Shown: in pieces, positions 16,813 to 25,121 of the stretch | Layout: every line of letters starts with the position of its first letter | Position numbering within the stretch: position 1 is the stretch's first letter | Source: Candidatus Gastranaerophilales bacterium | Lineage (GTDB): Bacteria > Cyanobacteriota > Vampirovibrionia > Gastranaerophilales > Gastranaerophilaceae | Assembly (NCBI GenBank): GCA_944325945.1 | Contig: CALVBW010000003.1 | Coordinates: forward strand, 1 to 44,236 | Reading direction: 5' to 3' | DNA length: 44,236 nt | Translations under genes and position numbers: made by a program | The notes under the pieces: generated by a model | Database searches by the model: none | What the model was told of the DNA's origin: nothing | Seen by the model: the letters and a program-made list of their open reading frames with translations, nothing else

Positions 16813-17270
16813 AATAAAGCAGTTCATAAGCCGTGTTCTGTTTCTAGATAATCATCTGTCTGGGAATGCGGTTACCCGCAAACTCTAGCGATTTTTCCGA
16901 AGTGGGCGGACAGCCTTTATAACCTTCGATTTAATCTTGCATTCGGCCGGGGTTTACCTAGCTAATACCTCTCGATATTACTGGTGAAGCTCTTAACTCA
17001 CCGTTGCACCATCGCCTGTGATATAAAATCCATCGGCAGTCTTGGCGTTTAGTTTAACGCCTCGAATTATTGGCGGTTCGGAAAAACGTGATTTCCCTCA
17101 CCTGGTTGTACCTTGTTCGTGTCTTACGGCACTCACGCGGCGCACTAGCCAAAATTCGACATTTCTGTGGCACTTTCCACCGGTTCACACCGTCCGGACT
17201 TTCTCCGGCGGCCTGTCCTTGAATGCACGGACTTTCCTCACATTTCTGCGCGATTATCCGGCTGCTTTAT
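16813..17270 (-). ncRNA. rnpB: RNase P RNA, bacterial type A-like
   Basis: On the minus strand the 5' part has GAGGAAAGTCC (17229-17239), the universal P4 5' strand region, followed by the GGCCGCCGGAGAAAGTCCGG-type stem. The 3' part has ACAGAACACGGCTTATG (about 16825-16841), matching the conserved ACAGAA...GGCUUA end. The ends pair as P1 (ATAAAGCAG with CTGCTTTAT), which sets the limits to about 17270 and 16813. Length ~455 nt is normal. It processes pre-tRNA 5' ends. A promoter overlaps the end of the upstream prepilin gene. Open frames on the opposite strand here are artefacts. Confidence 0.95.
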
Positions 17271-17276
17271 TCTTTT

Positions 17277-17302
17277 ATTATAACATAAAATTAATCTGTC
17301 AA
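17277..17302 (-). promoter_or_regulatory. Probable rnpB promoter
   Basis: Reading the minus strand: TTGACA (17297-17302), 14 bases, TATAAT (17277-17282), then about seven bases to the mapped 5' end of rnpB. Both boxes match the sigma-70 consensus but the spacer is short; TCCTTG three bases further away gives a 17-base spacer. It overlaps the stop codon of the prepilin gene. Confidence 0.55.
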
Positions 17303-17998
17303 GGATGAACTTACCTGCAATGCTTCTCTTGCCCAGCTTTGTTCCTCCGGAATTTCAATAGTTCCGTCATTACTTATTTCCATTGAAAATCTGTCGAAAT
17401 TTTTGGTTCGTGATTTGCAGGCATTATCAGCGTCAGAATCTCCCTGAAGACAATTTGGTTTTTTGTCACCGTTTACATCAACTGTAATGACATGTGTGTT
17501 GGCACCAAAACCTTCAGGGTGATATTTTGTGCGTAAATCCCAGTTGATACCATCTGGTGTTGTAAATAGTCTACAAATTTTCCGGTAGCTCTGTCCTCCG
17601 GGAGCTATTGAAGGAGGTGCATCTGGATCAATAGTTACTGCCGGGCATTCATCTTCAATTTCACCGTCAACGTTTAAATGCACCGCAAATAATCCTATAA
17701 ATTTTGCAGCTTTGTCTTGTATGTTGGTTCCGCCATAGTTTTGTCCTGCATATGTTACTTCATCCGTATTGTCAAATCCTACTCGTGTAGTGCCGCTATT
17801 GTCTACAGGTGCATATAAATTAGGATCATTTATCATGTCACTTACAATATTAGCAGTCGTGTAATATGCCCTTTTCATCATAATTTTATTCTGGTTCGGC
17901 ATTGTCCTGAGTATTGCGGGAAGTACTGTCGCGCATAATATGCCAAGTACCGTTAAGGCTATCATTAGTTCTGATAATGTAAATGCTGTTTTTTTCAT
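17291..17998 (-). CDS. Type IV prepilin-like protein
   Basis: 235 residues starting MKKTAFTLSELMIALTVLG: a short basic leader, then F as first mature residue with E at +5 and a hydrophobic helix to ~30, the full prepilin signature. After the helix comes MPNQNKIMMKRAYYT, nearly the same as in the next gene, and the C-terminal part has VDVNGDKKPNC and FDRFSMEISNDGTI. These also match the neighbour at 18009-18680, so the two are tandem paralogues. Expected location is a pilus or pseudopilus in the envelope after cleavage by a prepilin peptidase (not in this window). GGAGGA precedes the ATG. Confidence 0.85.
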   Translation of the reverse strand: MKKTAFTLSELMIALTVLGILCATVLPAILRTMPNQNKIMMKRAYYTTANIVSDMINDPNLYAPVDNSGTTRVGFDNTDEVTYAGQNYGGTNIQDKAAKFIGLFAVHLNVDGEIEDECPAVTIDPDAPPSIAPGGQSYRKICRLFTTPDGINWDLRTKYHPEGFGANTHVITVDVNGDKKPNCLQGDSDADNACKSRTKNFDRFSMEISNDGTIEIPEEQSWAREALQVSSSLTD

Positions 17999-18008
17999 AT
18001 TCCTCCAT

Positions 18009-18680
18009 TTATTCTGTTAATGATGAATTTACCTGAATAGATTCCATTGCCCATTTATCATCGGAATGTATCTTGACGGTTCCGTTTGCATAAAGTTTCA
18101 TTCTGAATTGATCAAAGTTATCAGACCTGTTTTTGCAATTATCTGAATTGCTTCCTTCATAACAGTTAGGTTTTTTGCTGCCGTTGACATCAACGCCTAT
18201 TAAAATACTATCTGTGTAACTTCCTTTTGTTAATACGGATTTTTCAAACGCCCAGCTCATGTTATCATCAGTAGTCAGGTAATAACATGATGAACCAACA
18301 CCGTTACAGTTGGCATTCCCGCTTTTTGAATAGGTTGCATCAGTTTTTATTGTATTTTCATCGGGTATTCGTTCATTTTTTGTGGATAGTCTTTTTGAAA
18401 AAAGATACGGGAATTTGGAATCTGCCTCTGCACAGTCAAATCCTATATAACCCCCATCACCGTTGTCCGGACATAAACCGTAAATTACAGGGTAGTTTTC
18501 AGAATCGTTGATTAAATCATGCGTTATATCAAGAAATACAGTGTATGCCTTTTTCATCATCATTCTGTTCTGGTTTGGATTGTTGTTTAAAAGCCCCGGC
18601 AGTACTATTGCGCATAATATTCCGATTACTGCTATTGCTACCATCAGTTCTGTTAAAGTGAATGCTTTGAAATTTTTCAT
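18009..18680 (-). CDS. Type IV prepilin-like protein (tandem paralogue)
   Basis: 223 residues starting MKNFKAFTLTELMVAIAVIG, a class of leader with the cleavage site before F and E at +5. NPNQNRMMMKKAYTVFLDIT follows the helix. VDVNGSKKPNC, NFDQFRMKLYANGTV and a terminal SIQVNSSLTE are shared with the paralogue downstream, which ends LQVSSSLTD. The gene has AGGAAG before its ATG and lies 10 bp before the second prepilin gene, so they form an operon. Cysteines at corresponding positions suggest conserved disulphides. Confidence 0.85.
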   Translation of the reverse strand: MKNFKAFTLTELMVAIAVIGILCAIVLPGLLNNNPNQNRMMMKKAYTVFLDITHDLINDSENYPVIYGLCPDNGDGGYIGFDCAEADSKFPYLFSKRLSTKNERIPDENTIKTDATYSKSGNANCNGVGSSCYYLTTDDNMSWAFEKSVLTKGSYTDSILIGVDVNGSKKPNCYEGSNSDNCKNRSDNFDQFRMKLYANGTVKIHSDDKWAMESIQVNSSLTE

Positions 18681-18852
18681 ATAATACTTCCTGTTATTCT
18701 TATGATAGCATAGTTTATTGTCTTTTTCAATAAAAGTGATATAATTTTCAGTATGTAAATATTTTTTTACATTGTAGCAAATTAATTTATTTAGTGGAGT
18801 TAAAATTACATCAGGTTAGTTATAATCTAATAAACACAAAGGGTATAAATTT

Positions 18853-19218
18853 ATGGTCGATAACAGATCTGCAGGATTTTTTGGAATAGGCGGCGCTTTT
18901 AATTTTAAAAGCGGTGATATTTCAGGAACTGCTGCCAGAACTCAGGATGATAAAATGGGTCAGGGCGGCGAATATTTTGCCCAGCAAAAACGCGAAGATG
19001 ATGAAGCTCAAGAACAAAATAAATATATGGACCAAAGTGCTGTCCTGCGTGCGACTTTAAATTCCCTTGCCATGATGAATGTTGCGGATGTTATTAATGC
19101 CAAAAAAAAGAAGATAACCCTCAAAGGCAAGTCCAAAGAGGATATCAAAAATAAAAAAATTGAGGAATCTTTAAAAATTAATGCTGAACAAGACACTGAA
19201 GACGAAGATTTTTATTAA
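18853..19218 (+). CDS. Unrecognised small hydrophilic protein
   Basis: 121 residues. The N-terminus is Gly/Phe-rich (SAGFFGIGGAFNFKSGDISG), the middle is charged and helical, and the end is Lys-rich then acidic (EQDTEDEDFY). No signal peptide or membrane helix. Upstream lies AAAGGG nine bases before ATG and TATAAT at 18821. The stop overlaps that of the convergent gene by four bases (TTAA shared). I recognise no family. Confidence 0.6.
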   Translation: MVDNRSAGFFGIGGAFNFKSGDISGTAARTQDDKMGQGGEYFAQQKREDDEAQEQNKYMDQSAVLRATLNSLAMMNVADVINAKKKKITLKGKSKEDIKNKKIEESLKINAEQDTEDEDFY

Positions 19219-19712
19219 CCGAATATGTTGATGTCTTTGTGTTGTTCTTCTTTTTTGTGTCCTTCAGCTAAAAGTTCACCGTGATAGAAAGGATTTGAGC
19301 CCTTTTTATCTTTTGCGGTGCTGAAACTTATAATTGAATTGAATTTAGGAGTTTCCGGTGCTTTTTGAACATCGGTTCCTTCGTAAACTGAAAATGCAAT
19401 TTTGCCTTCAACATTTTTCTGTACCTGTTGTGCAGCTTGCGTATTTAAAAATTTTATTGAGTTTAAAACATTTTGATTAAGTTGAATTTGAATACCTGAA
19501 TTGTTTAATGCAATTTGACGTGCGGTTTGTGAGTCTACTTGATATAAATCTAATCCCAAATCCTGTGCTTTGAATGAGGTATTCATAGCACCTGTTTGAG
19601 CTTTCATAGCTTTTGCCTGAGCTCTTTTAAGGATTTCGGCTGATACTTCTTTTAATATTGAAGTATCAATACCTGTTTTGTAATTTTGAGTGTAATTTAC
19701 GCTAAGACTCAT
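19215..19712 (-). CDS. Unrecognised protein, 165 aa
   Basis: Mostly helical and Gln/Ala-rich in the first two thirds (ILKRAQAKAMKAQTGAMNTS, QIALNNSGIQIQLNQNVLNS), then a mixed C-terminal part with several Lys/Glu. No signal peptide, membrane helix or known motif. ATG with GGGATAAT upstream. It converges with the 121-residue gene on the other strand and shares the TTAA at the stops. No function can be assigned. Confidence 0.6.
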   Translation of the reverse strand: MSLSVNYTQNYKTGIDTSILKEVSAEILKRAQAKAMKAQTGAMNTSFKAQDLGLDLYQVDSQTARQIALNNSGIQIQLNQNVLNSIKFLNTQAAQQVQKNVEGKIAFSVYEGTDVQKAPETPKFNSIISFSTAKDKKGSNPFYHGELLAEGHKKEEQHKDINIFG

Positions 19713-19878
19713 TTTATTATCCCTTTTTTCCTTGTATTTTGTTAATCGGCATTATGAGCTTCAAACTTTAATATTTTTACTATTTTTTGTTACAAAGCTT
19801 AACATTAAAATAAATTCTAGCAATTTTTATATGTATGAAATTGTTTATATATATAGAGTATATAAATGAGGTATAAAA

Positions 19879-20328
19879 ATGACTTTTTGGTGCGGATATA
19901 ATCCGGGATTTACTAATACTGTAACAGGAATTCAAGCCGGTCTGGCGGGATTGAACGGTATAATTAACTATTTTGATGCACGTAATAATGGTGCAAATGT
20001 CGGACAGGCAGTATCATATGGTTTAAGCTCTACAACTATGGGCGTTGGAAATGCGTTGATGGGTAATGTTATTGATAAATCTACCCATAGTTATCTTGGT
20101 TCAACCATGAACAGTGTTATGAATAATTTTACCGGCAATGACCCGTATGCAACATCTATTGGCATGACAGGCACGGCACTTGCAACGTCAATGTTTATGA
20201 CACCACCGGTTGGCCTGGGATATTATTCTGCATGGTCAACACCGATGATGTTTGGAAATCCGATGATGCTTGGAGGACCTATGATGTACGGGATGCCGCT
20301 TTTGGGCGGGTTCTGTTGTCGTTGTTAA
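19879..20328 (+). CDS. Gly/Met-rich small protein ending in CCRC
   Basis: 149 residues. The N-terminal half has Gly/Asn/Ala-rich weakly hydrophobic segments (TGIQAGLAGLNGIINYF). The last 45 are unusual: repeats of PMM (TPMMFGNPMMLGGPMMYGMP) followed by LLGGFCCRC as the end. Met and Cys of this kind might bind a soft metal, but this is only a guess. No classical signal peptide. A TTTGTTACAAA palindrome lies 93 bases upstream and a terminator follows at 20347-20376. The 3' end overlaps the solute-binding protein gene by 50 bases on the opposite strand. Confidence 0.6.
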   Translation: MTFWCGYNPGFTNTVTGIQAGLAGLNGIINYFDARNNGANVGQAVSYGLSSTTMGVGNALMGNVIDKSTHSYLGSTMNSVMNNFTGNDPYATSIGMTGTALATSMFMTPPVGLGYYSAWSTPMMFGNPMMLGGPMMYGMPLLGGFCCRC

Positions 20329-21559
20329 GAAGTTTCCAATTTTTTGAAACCCTGTCTAAAACAGACGGGGTTTTTTGTTTATCAAGTAAAATTTCTTGTA
20401 CGGCAGAATTAATAAGGGTATTTATTTCTTTTTGATTTTTTTGCGGCGTAAATGCCGGTTGGACTTTATTTAACTGTGCTGCACTTATAACTCTTGCTTT
20501 TGCCATTAAATCAGAGCCGTTATATTTTGTATAAAAATCGTTTTTCAAAGCAGCTTTGTTTACAGCGATAGTATTTGTTAGTTTTGCAAGCTCAAGCTGA
20601 TTTTCTTCGTTGGTAAGAAAAAGTGCAAATTTTAGGGCTTCTTTTTTATGTCGTGCTTTTAGCGGAATAATAAAGTTCATCAAGGAAAAATCATATTGAC
20701 CGATATCTCCGGTTAATTGTACTGCAACATCAGTATGAGCGTATGTTGACGGAGCATTTTCTTTAATCATATTTAAAAAATTTGCACCGGCCTGAAACAT
20801 TGCAATATTTCCGGACATGTATTTTTCCAGAGCTTCACGATGTGTTTGAGTTATGGTTTCTTTCGGAATTAAATTTTTCCGGTATAGAGTTTTAAAAAAA
20901 TCGAAAACTTTAACTGATGTTGATGAGTTTATATTTTCGGCTGAATTTACACCGTATTTATTTAAAATTCGGAGCATTGTGTCGTTTTCGGATATATTAG
21001 GGAGCCAGATGCAGGCATTTGTTTTTTCTTTCATTTGTTTTGCTATCAATCCCATTTGTGTGTAAGTTTCAGGAACTTTCAGCTCTGCTTTGTCAAACAA
21101 ATCTTTATTATAAATTGTGACTGCAGATGTGGCATACCATGGAATTGAGTAGAGTTTACCGTTATATTTTAGTGAGTCAATAATCTGCGGCACAAATTGT
21201 TCGGCAGAGTTTTTATCAATTTCGTAGAGAGCACCTTTTTGTGCCAGAATTGCAGAAAAATCAGGATTTAGATTGATTAAGTCAGGAGGAGTGTCACTCA
21301 GAATAGAGGCAAGTGTGCGTTTTTCGCCTTCTGAAAACGGTACGTCTATCCATTTGATTTTTATATCCGGATTTTGAGTTTCAAATTCTTTTATTACATT
21401 GTTTATATAGCTTGAAAAATCACTCATTTGAAGCGTCCAGAAAACCACTTCGTTTCGTGTAGTTATGTTTTTAGCAGTTGTAATTTTTTCATATTTTAAA
21501 ACAATTAAAAATAGGCTGCATAATAATATAAGCACAAGTATAGCAAGAGATTTTTTCAT
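20279..21559 (-). CDS. Extracellular solute-binding protein, family 1 (sugar type)
   Basis: 426 residues. An N-terminal hydrophobic segment (~4-22) acts as signal or anchor; a lipobox is not convincing. The mature part has the family features: VVFWTLQMSDFSSYINNVIKEFE, then NPDIKIKWIDVP, PPDLINLNPDF, a GKLYSIPWYATSAV segment and KEALKFALFLTNEENQLELA near the end. This is the MalE/UgpB fold that delivers sugars to an ABC importer. No permease genes are nearby. The divergent GH13 gene suggests glucan use. The last ~17 codons overlap a convergent gene, whose terminator lies within this frame. Confidence 0.82.
   Translation of the reverse strand: MKKSLAILVLILLCSLFLIVLKYEKITTAKNITTRNEVVFWTLQMSDFSSYINNVIKEFETQNPDIKIKWIDVPFSEGEKRTLASILSDTPPDLINLNPDFSAILAQKGALYEIDKNSAEQFVPQIIDSLKYNGKLYSIPWYATSAVTIYNKDLFDKAELKVPETYTQMGLIAKQMKEKTNACIWLPNISENDTMLRILNKYGVNSAENINSSTSVKVFDFFKTLYRKNLIPKETITQTHREALEKYMSGNIAMFQAGANFLNMIKENAPSTYAHTDVAVQLTGDIGQYDFSLMNFIIPLKARHKKEALKFALFLTNEENQLELAKLTNTIAVNKAALKNDFYTKYNGSDLMAKARVISAAQLNKVQPAFTPQKNQKEINTLINSAVQEILLDKQKTPSVLDRVSKNWKLLNNDNRTRPKAASRTS
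20347..20376 (+). terminator. Rho-independent terminator after the Met-rich gene
   Basis: Stem AAACCCTGTCT / AGACGGGGTTT (one G-T pair), loop AAAAC, then TTTTTT. It lies inside the coding sequence of the opposing solute-binding protein gene. Confidence 0.75.
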
Positions 21560-21629
21560 TAATAATGCTCCTTTAATATTACAATTATACTATGAATAAT
21601 TTGTCAGTTAAGAGAATAGTAATAATTAT

Positions 21630-21658
21630 TTGCAAAAAATTCTCCGGTTTGATAAGAT
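21630..21658 (+). promoter_or_regulatory. Probable sigma-70 promoter of the GH13 gene
   Basis: TTGCAA (21630-21635), 17 bases, TAAGAT (21653-21658), 22 bases before the start codon. Four and five of six consensus bases, with the optimal spacer. Confidence 0.5.
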
Positions 21659-21680
21659 GTATTTATGAAGGGGATTTTAT

Positions 21681-23222
21681 ATGATTAAGAGATTTTTAGC
21701 TATATTAGGCGTAATATGTTTAACTGTACCGTCAGTATTTGCATCTGATGTCTGGGTAAATGACTTGAGATCGTTATTTTTATCCGATAGTGCTGTTATA
21801 TACGAGATAAATATGAGAACATTCGGGGCACAGGATATTAATAAAGACGGTATTATTGATAAATCAGAAGGTGAAGAAAGCGGGAATTTTTTAAATGCTA
21901 TAAGCAGACTTGATGAACTTATGGCATCCGGTGTTAATACAATACATGTTATGCCTGTTATGGCTATTGGCAAGACAAAAGCTCTCGGAGCAGCGGGATC
22001 TTTGTATTCTGCCGCAAGTTTCAGTGAATTAAATCCGCAGTTAAAAAGTGATAAAACAGCATTGTCTTTGGAAGAACAGGCCGTAAAATTTATTAACGAA
22101 GCCCATAAAAGAAATATAAGAGTTATGATTGATCTTCCGGCATGCGGTGCGTACGATCTTTATTTGAAACGTCCTGAATTATTTGTAAAAGATTCTTCCG
22201 GACAGCCTATAATTCCCTCTGACTGGACAGATGTAAGGCTTTTGGATGCAGGTGATGAAAATAATATCAATCCGGATGTCTATAATCTTTATAAAGGATT
22301 TGTTGATTATGTTATGCAGCTCGGGGTTGACGGAATAAGAGCCGATGTTGCATCAACAAAACCTGCAAATTTTTGGAAAGAGCTTATAAGTTATTCCAGA
22401 AAAAGGGATCCGCAGTTTATGTGGCTCGCTGAAGCTTCTGATTCTTGGACTGAGCCTGTTTCGCCAAAATCTGTTTTTACTCCGTATGATAAACTTTTAG
22501 AAGCAGGATTTGACGGATTTTATGCAAGCTATTTTAATATGAAAGATTGGCGTAATGCATCTGAATTAATGAATCATATTAAATTTACAAATTCCTTAAA
22601 AACTAAATATGGTCAGCCCAAAGCAGTTATCGGAAGTTTTACGACACATGATGAATTAAGTCCTGTCTTAATTAACGGGCAACCGTACAGCAATATGATT
22701 CTCTGGCTTAATTCAACTTTGCCGGTAAATTCTTATTATGTTGACGGTTTTGATACAGGGGATAATTATATTTATCTCTGGGGTAATAAAAAAGCCCGTA
22801 TAACTTATACGGATGATGAATACTATTTTGTTCACAGAGGTAAGATTGATATATTTAATTTCTCACGTCGGCCGGGTGGTAAAAATATTAATTTTAAAAG
22901 AGATTTCGCAATTGCCAACGGGTTTAAGCATTTTATTGCACCTATTATTGCAAACGGGAAGTTCGTTGAGTTGAAATCTAATAATTCTTCGGTTTTTGCT
23001 TATGGATTATCTTACAACAAAACGACGGTTCTTGTATTTGGAAATATGAGTTTCAGAACAAATAATGAAGCAGTTATAAAGGTTCCGCATTATAATGATT
23101 CATTTTTGACAATACCGGTAGAAATGGATACGGCACCTGTTTCCAAAAAGGACAAATTTAACGTTAATCTTATGCCCGGTGAAATTCAGGTTTTGCTGGT
23201 TAATGAATTTGAGCTCAAGTAA
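21681..23222 (+). CDS. Secreted GH13 (alpha-amylase superfamily) protein
   Basis: 513 residues with signal peptide (MIKRFLAILGVICLTVPSVFA). Family GH13 parts in order: VIYEINMRTFG (~39-49), the calcium-loop-like DINKDGIIDKSEGEE (~52-66), VNTIHVMPV (~85-93), RVMIDLPACG (~147-156), nucleophile D222 in GVDGIRADVAS, acid/base E251 in WLAEAS, and H323-D324 in TTHDELSP. All three catalytic acids are thus present, so an active alpha-glucan hydrolase or transferase in periplasm or outside is expected. The usual NH at the second conserved region is replaced by ACG, which is odd. AAGGGGA precedes the ATG. It ends overlapping the next convergent gene by eight bases. Confidence 0.88.
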   Translation: MIKRFLAILGVICLTVPSVFASDVWVNDLRSLFLSDSAVIYEINMRTFGAQDINKDGIIDKSEGEESGNFLNAISRLDELMASGVNTIHVMPVMAIGKTKALGAAGSLYSAASFSELNPQLKSDKTALSLEEQAVKFINEAHKRNIRVMIDLPACGAYDLYLKRPELFVKDSSGQPIIPSDWTDVRLLDAGDENNINPDVYNLYKGFVDYVMQLGVDGIRADVASTKPANFWKELISYSRKRDPQFMWLAEASDSWTEPVSPKSVFTPYDKLLEAGFDGFYASYFNMKDWRNASELMNHIKFTNSLKTKYGQPKAVIGSFTTHDELSPVLINGQPYSNMILWLNSTLPVNSYYVDGFDTGDNYIYLWGNKKARITYTDDEYYFVHRGKIDIFNFSRRPGGKNINFKRDFAIANGFKHFIAPIIANGKFVELKSNNSSVFAYGLSYNKTTVLVFGNMSFRTNNEAVIKVPHYNDSFLTIPVEMDTAPVSKKDKFNVNLMPGEIQVLLVNEFELK

Positions 23223-24351
23223 TATTTTTTACAAATTCTGCAATTGAATAGGCTTCTATGGTTCCGACTATTATTTCAAAGTCAGGTAAAGCTTTTTGCA
23301 GCTCGTTTTTCATAGGTGCAAGAAGTCCGGGGATAATAATTTTTCTCGTTTTGACTTTATTTATGAGATCGAATTTTTTTAAAGTTTTTGCAACCATTTT
23401 GGATGTAAATTTTTCAGCTGAGAAAGCTGTTAATACGCTCATACCGCCGGCAGGTGTAACAATAAGATATGACGGCACTTTTAAATTCGCCAGTTCATTT
23501 GCAACCGCAAAAAATGTCAGTGCAAAATTAGTTGTCATAAAGACTAATGAATTTTCATCAGGATTATTGAATTCATATATTTTAGATTCAACTTGTAACG
23601 GCTTTTGCGGATCCGTATAAATATTTTGCCGCAGAGTCATTAATGTTGCAAAAAGAGTTTCATCAAAGTCTTCAAATACAAGCATATTTGCATATTTGCA
23701 TAAATAGTAAGCTCCTCTTGCGCATAAATTATATTTGTTAGAATTTGATTTGAAATATACATAAACCGGATCAGAGTATTTTTCGTCACGATTTTCAATA
23801 GCTTTTGTCCGTATTTTTACAAGTTCTTTTGCGGTTTTGTGGAAATTATTATCAACGATTCTATTCAATGACAGATTTAAAAAATCTTTTTCTTCAATAT
23901 AAACGGTTTCATCACAGAGGTTTTTGATTTTGTGTTTTCCTGCATTTTTTAATATTACAAGATCAACTTTTATTTTTTCGTTGACTCTGTTAATTTCAAA
24001 ATTTTTGATGCGTTTTAATTTTTCGTTAAAATCAGGCAGGCTGCAATCAACAACAACAGCAAAAATCGTTTTATTTATAAATTTTTTTTCGTGTCGATAA
24101 AGTACGTTTTCTCCTCCGATTTTCAAGCCGTCAATTTTAACTGTTTTTTGCGGAGCCTTTATGTTTTTTATGCATAAATTTTTAAGTTCTTCGGGCATGT
24201 ATTTGCATCTGTCATAGGTAGTTTGTTTTTGTGCGAGTTTTACGGCAAAAGCCATACAAGTCGGGCAGCCGCATTCTTTGCAGTTAGTATGGTTTGCTTT
24301 TTGTGCACCCGGTAAGTATTTAAAAATTTCAAGTCCGGATAGTTTCATCAT
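23215..24351 (-). CDS. Corrinoid iron-sulfur protein large subunit-like (AcsC/CdhE type)
   Basis: 378 residues. The N-terminal 4Fe-4S domain has C24-x2-C27-x4-C32-x16-C49 in HTNCKECGCPTC...DRC, the form seen in the large subunit of the corrinoid iron-sulfur protein (CFeSP) of the Wood-Ljungdahl pathway. A TIM-barrel-like middle and a C-terminal corrinoid-binding-like region (TPAGGMSVLTAFSAEKFTSK) follow. Length is somewhat shorter than the ~440 of AcsC. Its start overlaps the stop of the small-subunit-like gene (ATGA), so the pair is coupled. CO dehydrogenase/acetyl-CoA synthase genes are not in the window; methyl transfer to another acceptor such as homocysteine is possible. Confidence 0.75.
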   Translation of the reverse strand: MMKLSGLEIFKYLPGAQKANHTNCKECGCPTCMAFAVKLAQKQTTYDRCKYMPEELKNLCIKNIKAPQKTVKIDGLKIGGENVLYRHEKKFINKTIFAVVVDCSLPDFNEKLKRIKNFEINRVNEKIKVDLVILKNAGKHKIKNLCDETVYIEEKDFLNLSLNRIVDNNFHKTAKELVKIRTKAIENRDEKYSDPVYVYFKSNSNKYNLCARGAYYLCKYANMLVFEDFDETLFATLMTLRQNIYTDPQKPLQVESKIYEFNNPDENSLVFMTTNFALTFFAVANELANLKVPSYLIVTPAGGMSVLTAFSAEKFTSKMVAKTLKKFDLINKVKTRKIIIPGLLAPMKNELQKALPDFEIIVGTIEAYSIAEFVKNIT

Positions 24352-25121
24352 GAAAGTCCTTTCATAATTTTTATATTTTCCGGGTTATACAGAACAATGA
24401 TATCAGCGCCTGCAGCTTTTACGGCTGAGGCGGATGTTATTTCAAACATTTTTGCCCGTGTATTCAGATCCCCCCAGCTTTTGGAAAAGGTATCGTATTG
24501 TGCTTCTTTTGTTTTTAAACTTTCCTGCGACACAAAGCTTATAACAGGCAAGTTTAAATATTCATCATTTTGGAGTTTTATTTTTTCTATAATGCTGTAG
24601 CCGTAGTCAAGTCCGTAACCGAGTCCGCCTATATCTGTGTCTATGATAATTTTATCAAGCGGCAACCCGAGGTCAAAAGCCAGAATATTCAATTCTCTGC
24701 ACAAGTTTATATCAATAGGACTTTTTAATACAGCTTTATGTTTCCCTTTTATAATGAAAGGTATCAGATCTCTGTAGGTTTGCTCATTTACTGACGATAT
24801 TATAGTTGATCTGTCCAGTACATTTATGAGTGCAGTCAAAAGTTTAGTGTTAAGGTCGTTATCATAAATCCCGTTTATCATTAAAGGTTTTGTTATTTTA
24901 GGCAGTATAGCTTTTAAAAGTTTTACGGATTTAGGGATATCCGATTCAGTATTTATATTGAATTTAAGGCATAATATATCACAGGCACTTGATTGTGCCT
25001 TTTCAATCAATAATCCCCTTTTATTTGTACGAAAGAAATCTTTTGCTATTTGAAAATTTTCTTCAGGTTTGAAGATATTTATTTCAAGAGCATAAAGAGT
25101 TTTATGAATTTTCCCTTTCAC
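24348..25121 (-). CDS. Corrinoid iron-sulfur protein small subunit-like (AcsD/CdhD type)
   Basis: 257 residues with TIM-barrel features of the CFeSP small subunit: [34 protein letters not shown], and the end [20 protein letters not shown]. The usual family length is about 310, so the N-terminus is short. The start is GTG at 25121, inside the last 20 bases of ftsH; no ATG is available close by. Together with the next gene it would form the heterodimer that carries a methyl-cobamide. Cotranscription with ftsH is likely. Confidence 0.75.
   Translation of the reverse strand: MKGKIHKTLYALEINIFKPEENFQIAKDFFRTNKRGLLIEKAQSSACDILCLKFNINTESDIPKSVKLLKAILPKITKPLMINGIYDNDLNTKLLTALINVLDRSTIISSVNEQTYRDLIPFIIKGKHKAVLKSPIDINLCRELNILAFDLGLPLDKIIIDTDIGGLGYGLDYGYSIIEKIKLQNDEYLNLPVISFVSQESLKTKEAQYDTFSKSWGDLNTRAKMFEITSASAVKAAGADIIVLYNPENIKIMKGLS

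Noticed and set aside
17042-17308. Plus-strand ORF of 88 codons
   Set aside because: It is antisense to RNase P RNA; the 'protein' is the translated complement of its conserved helices.
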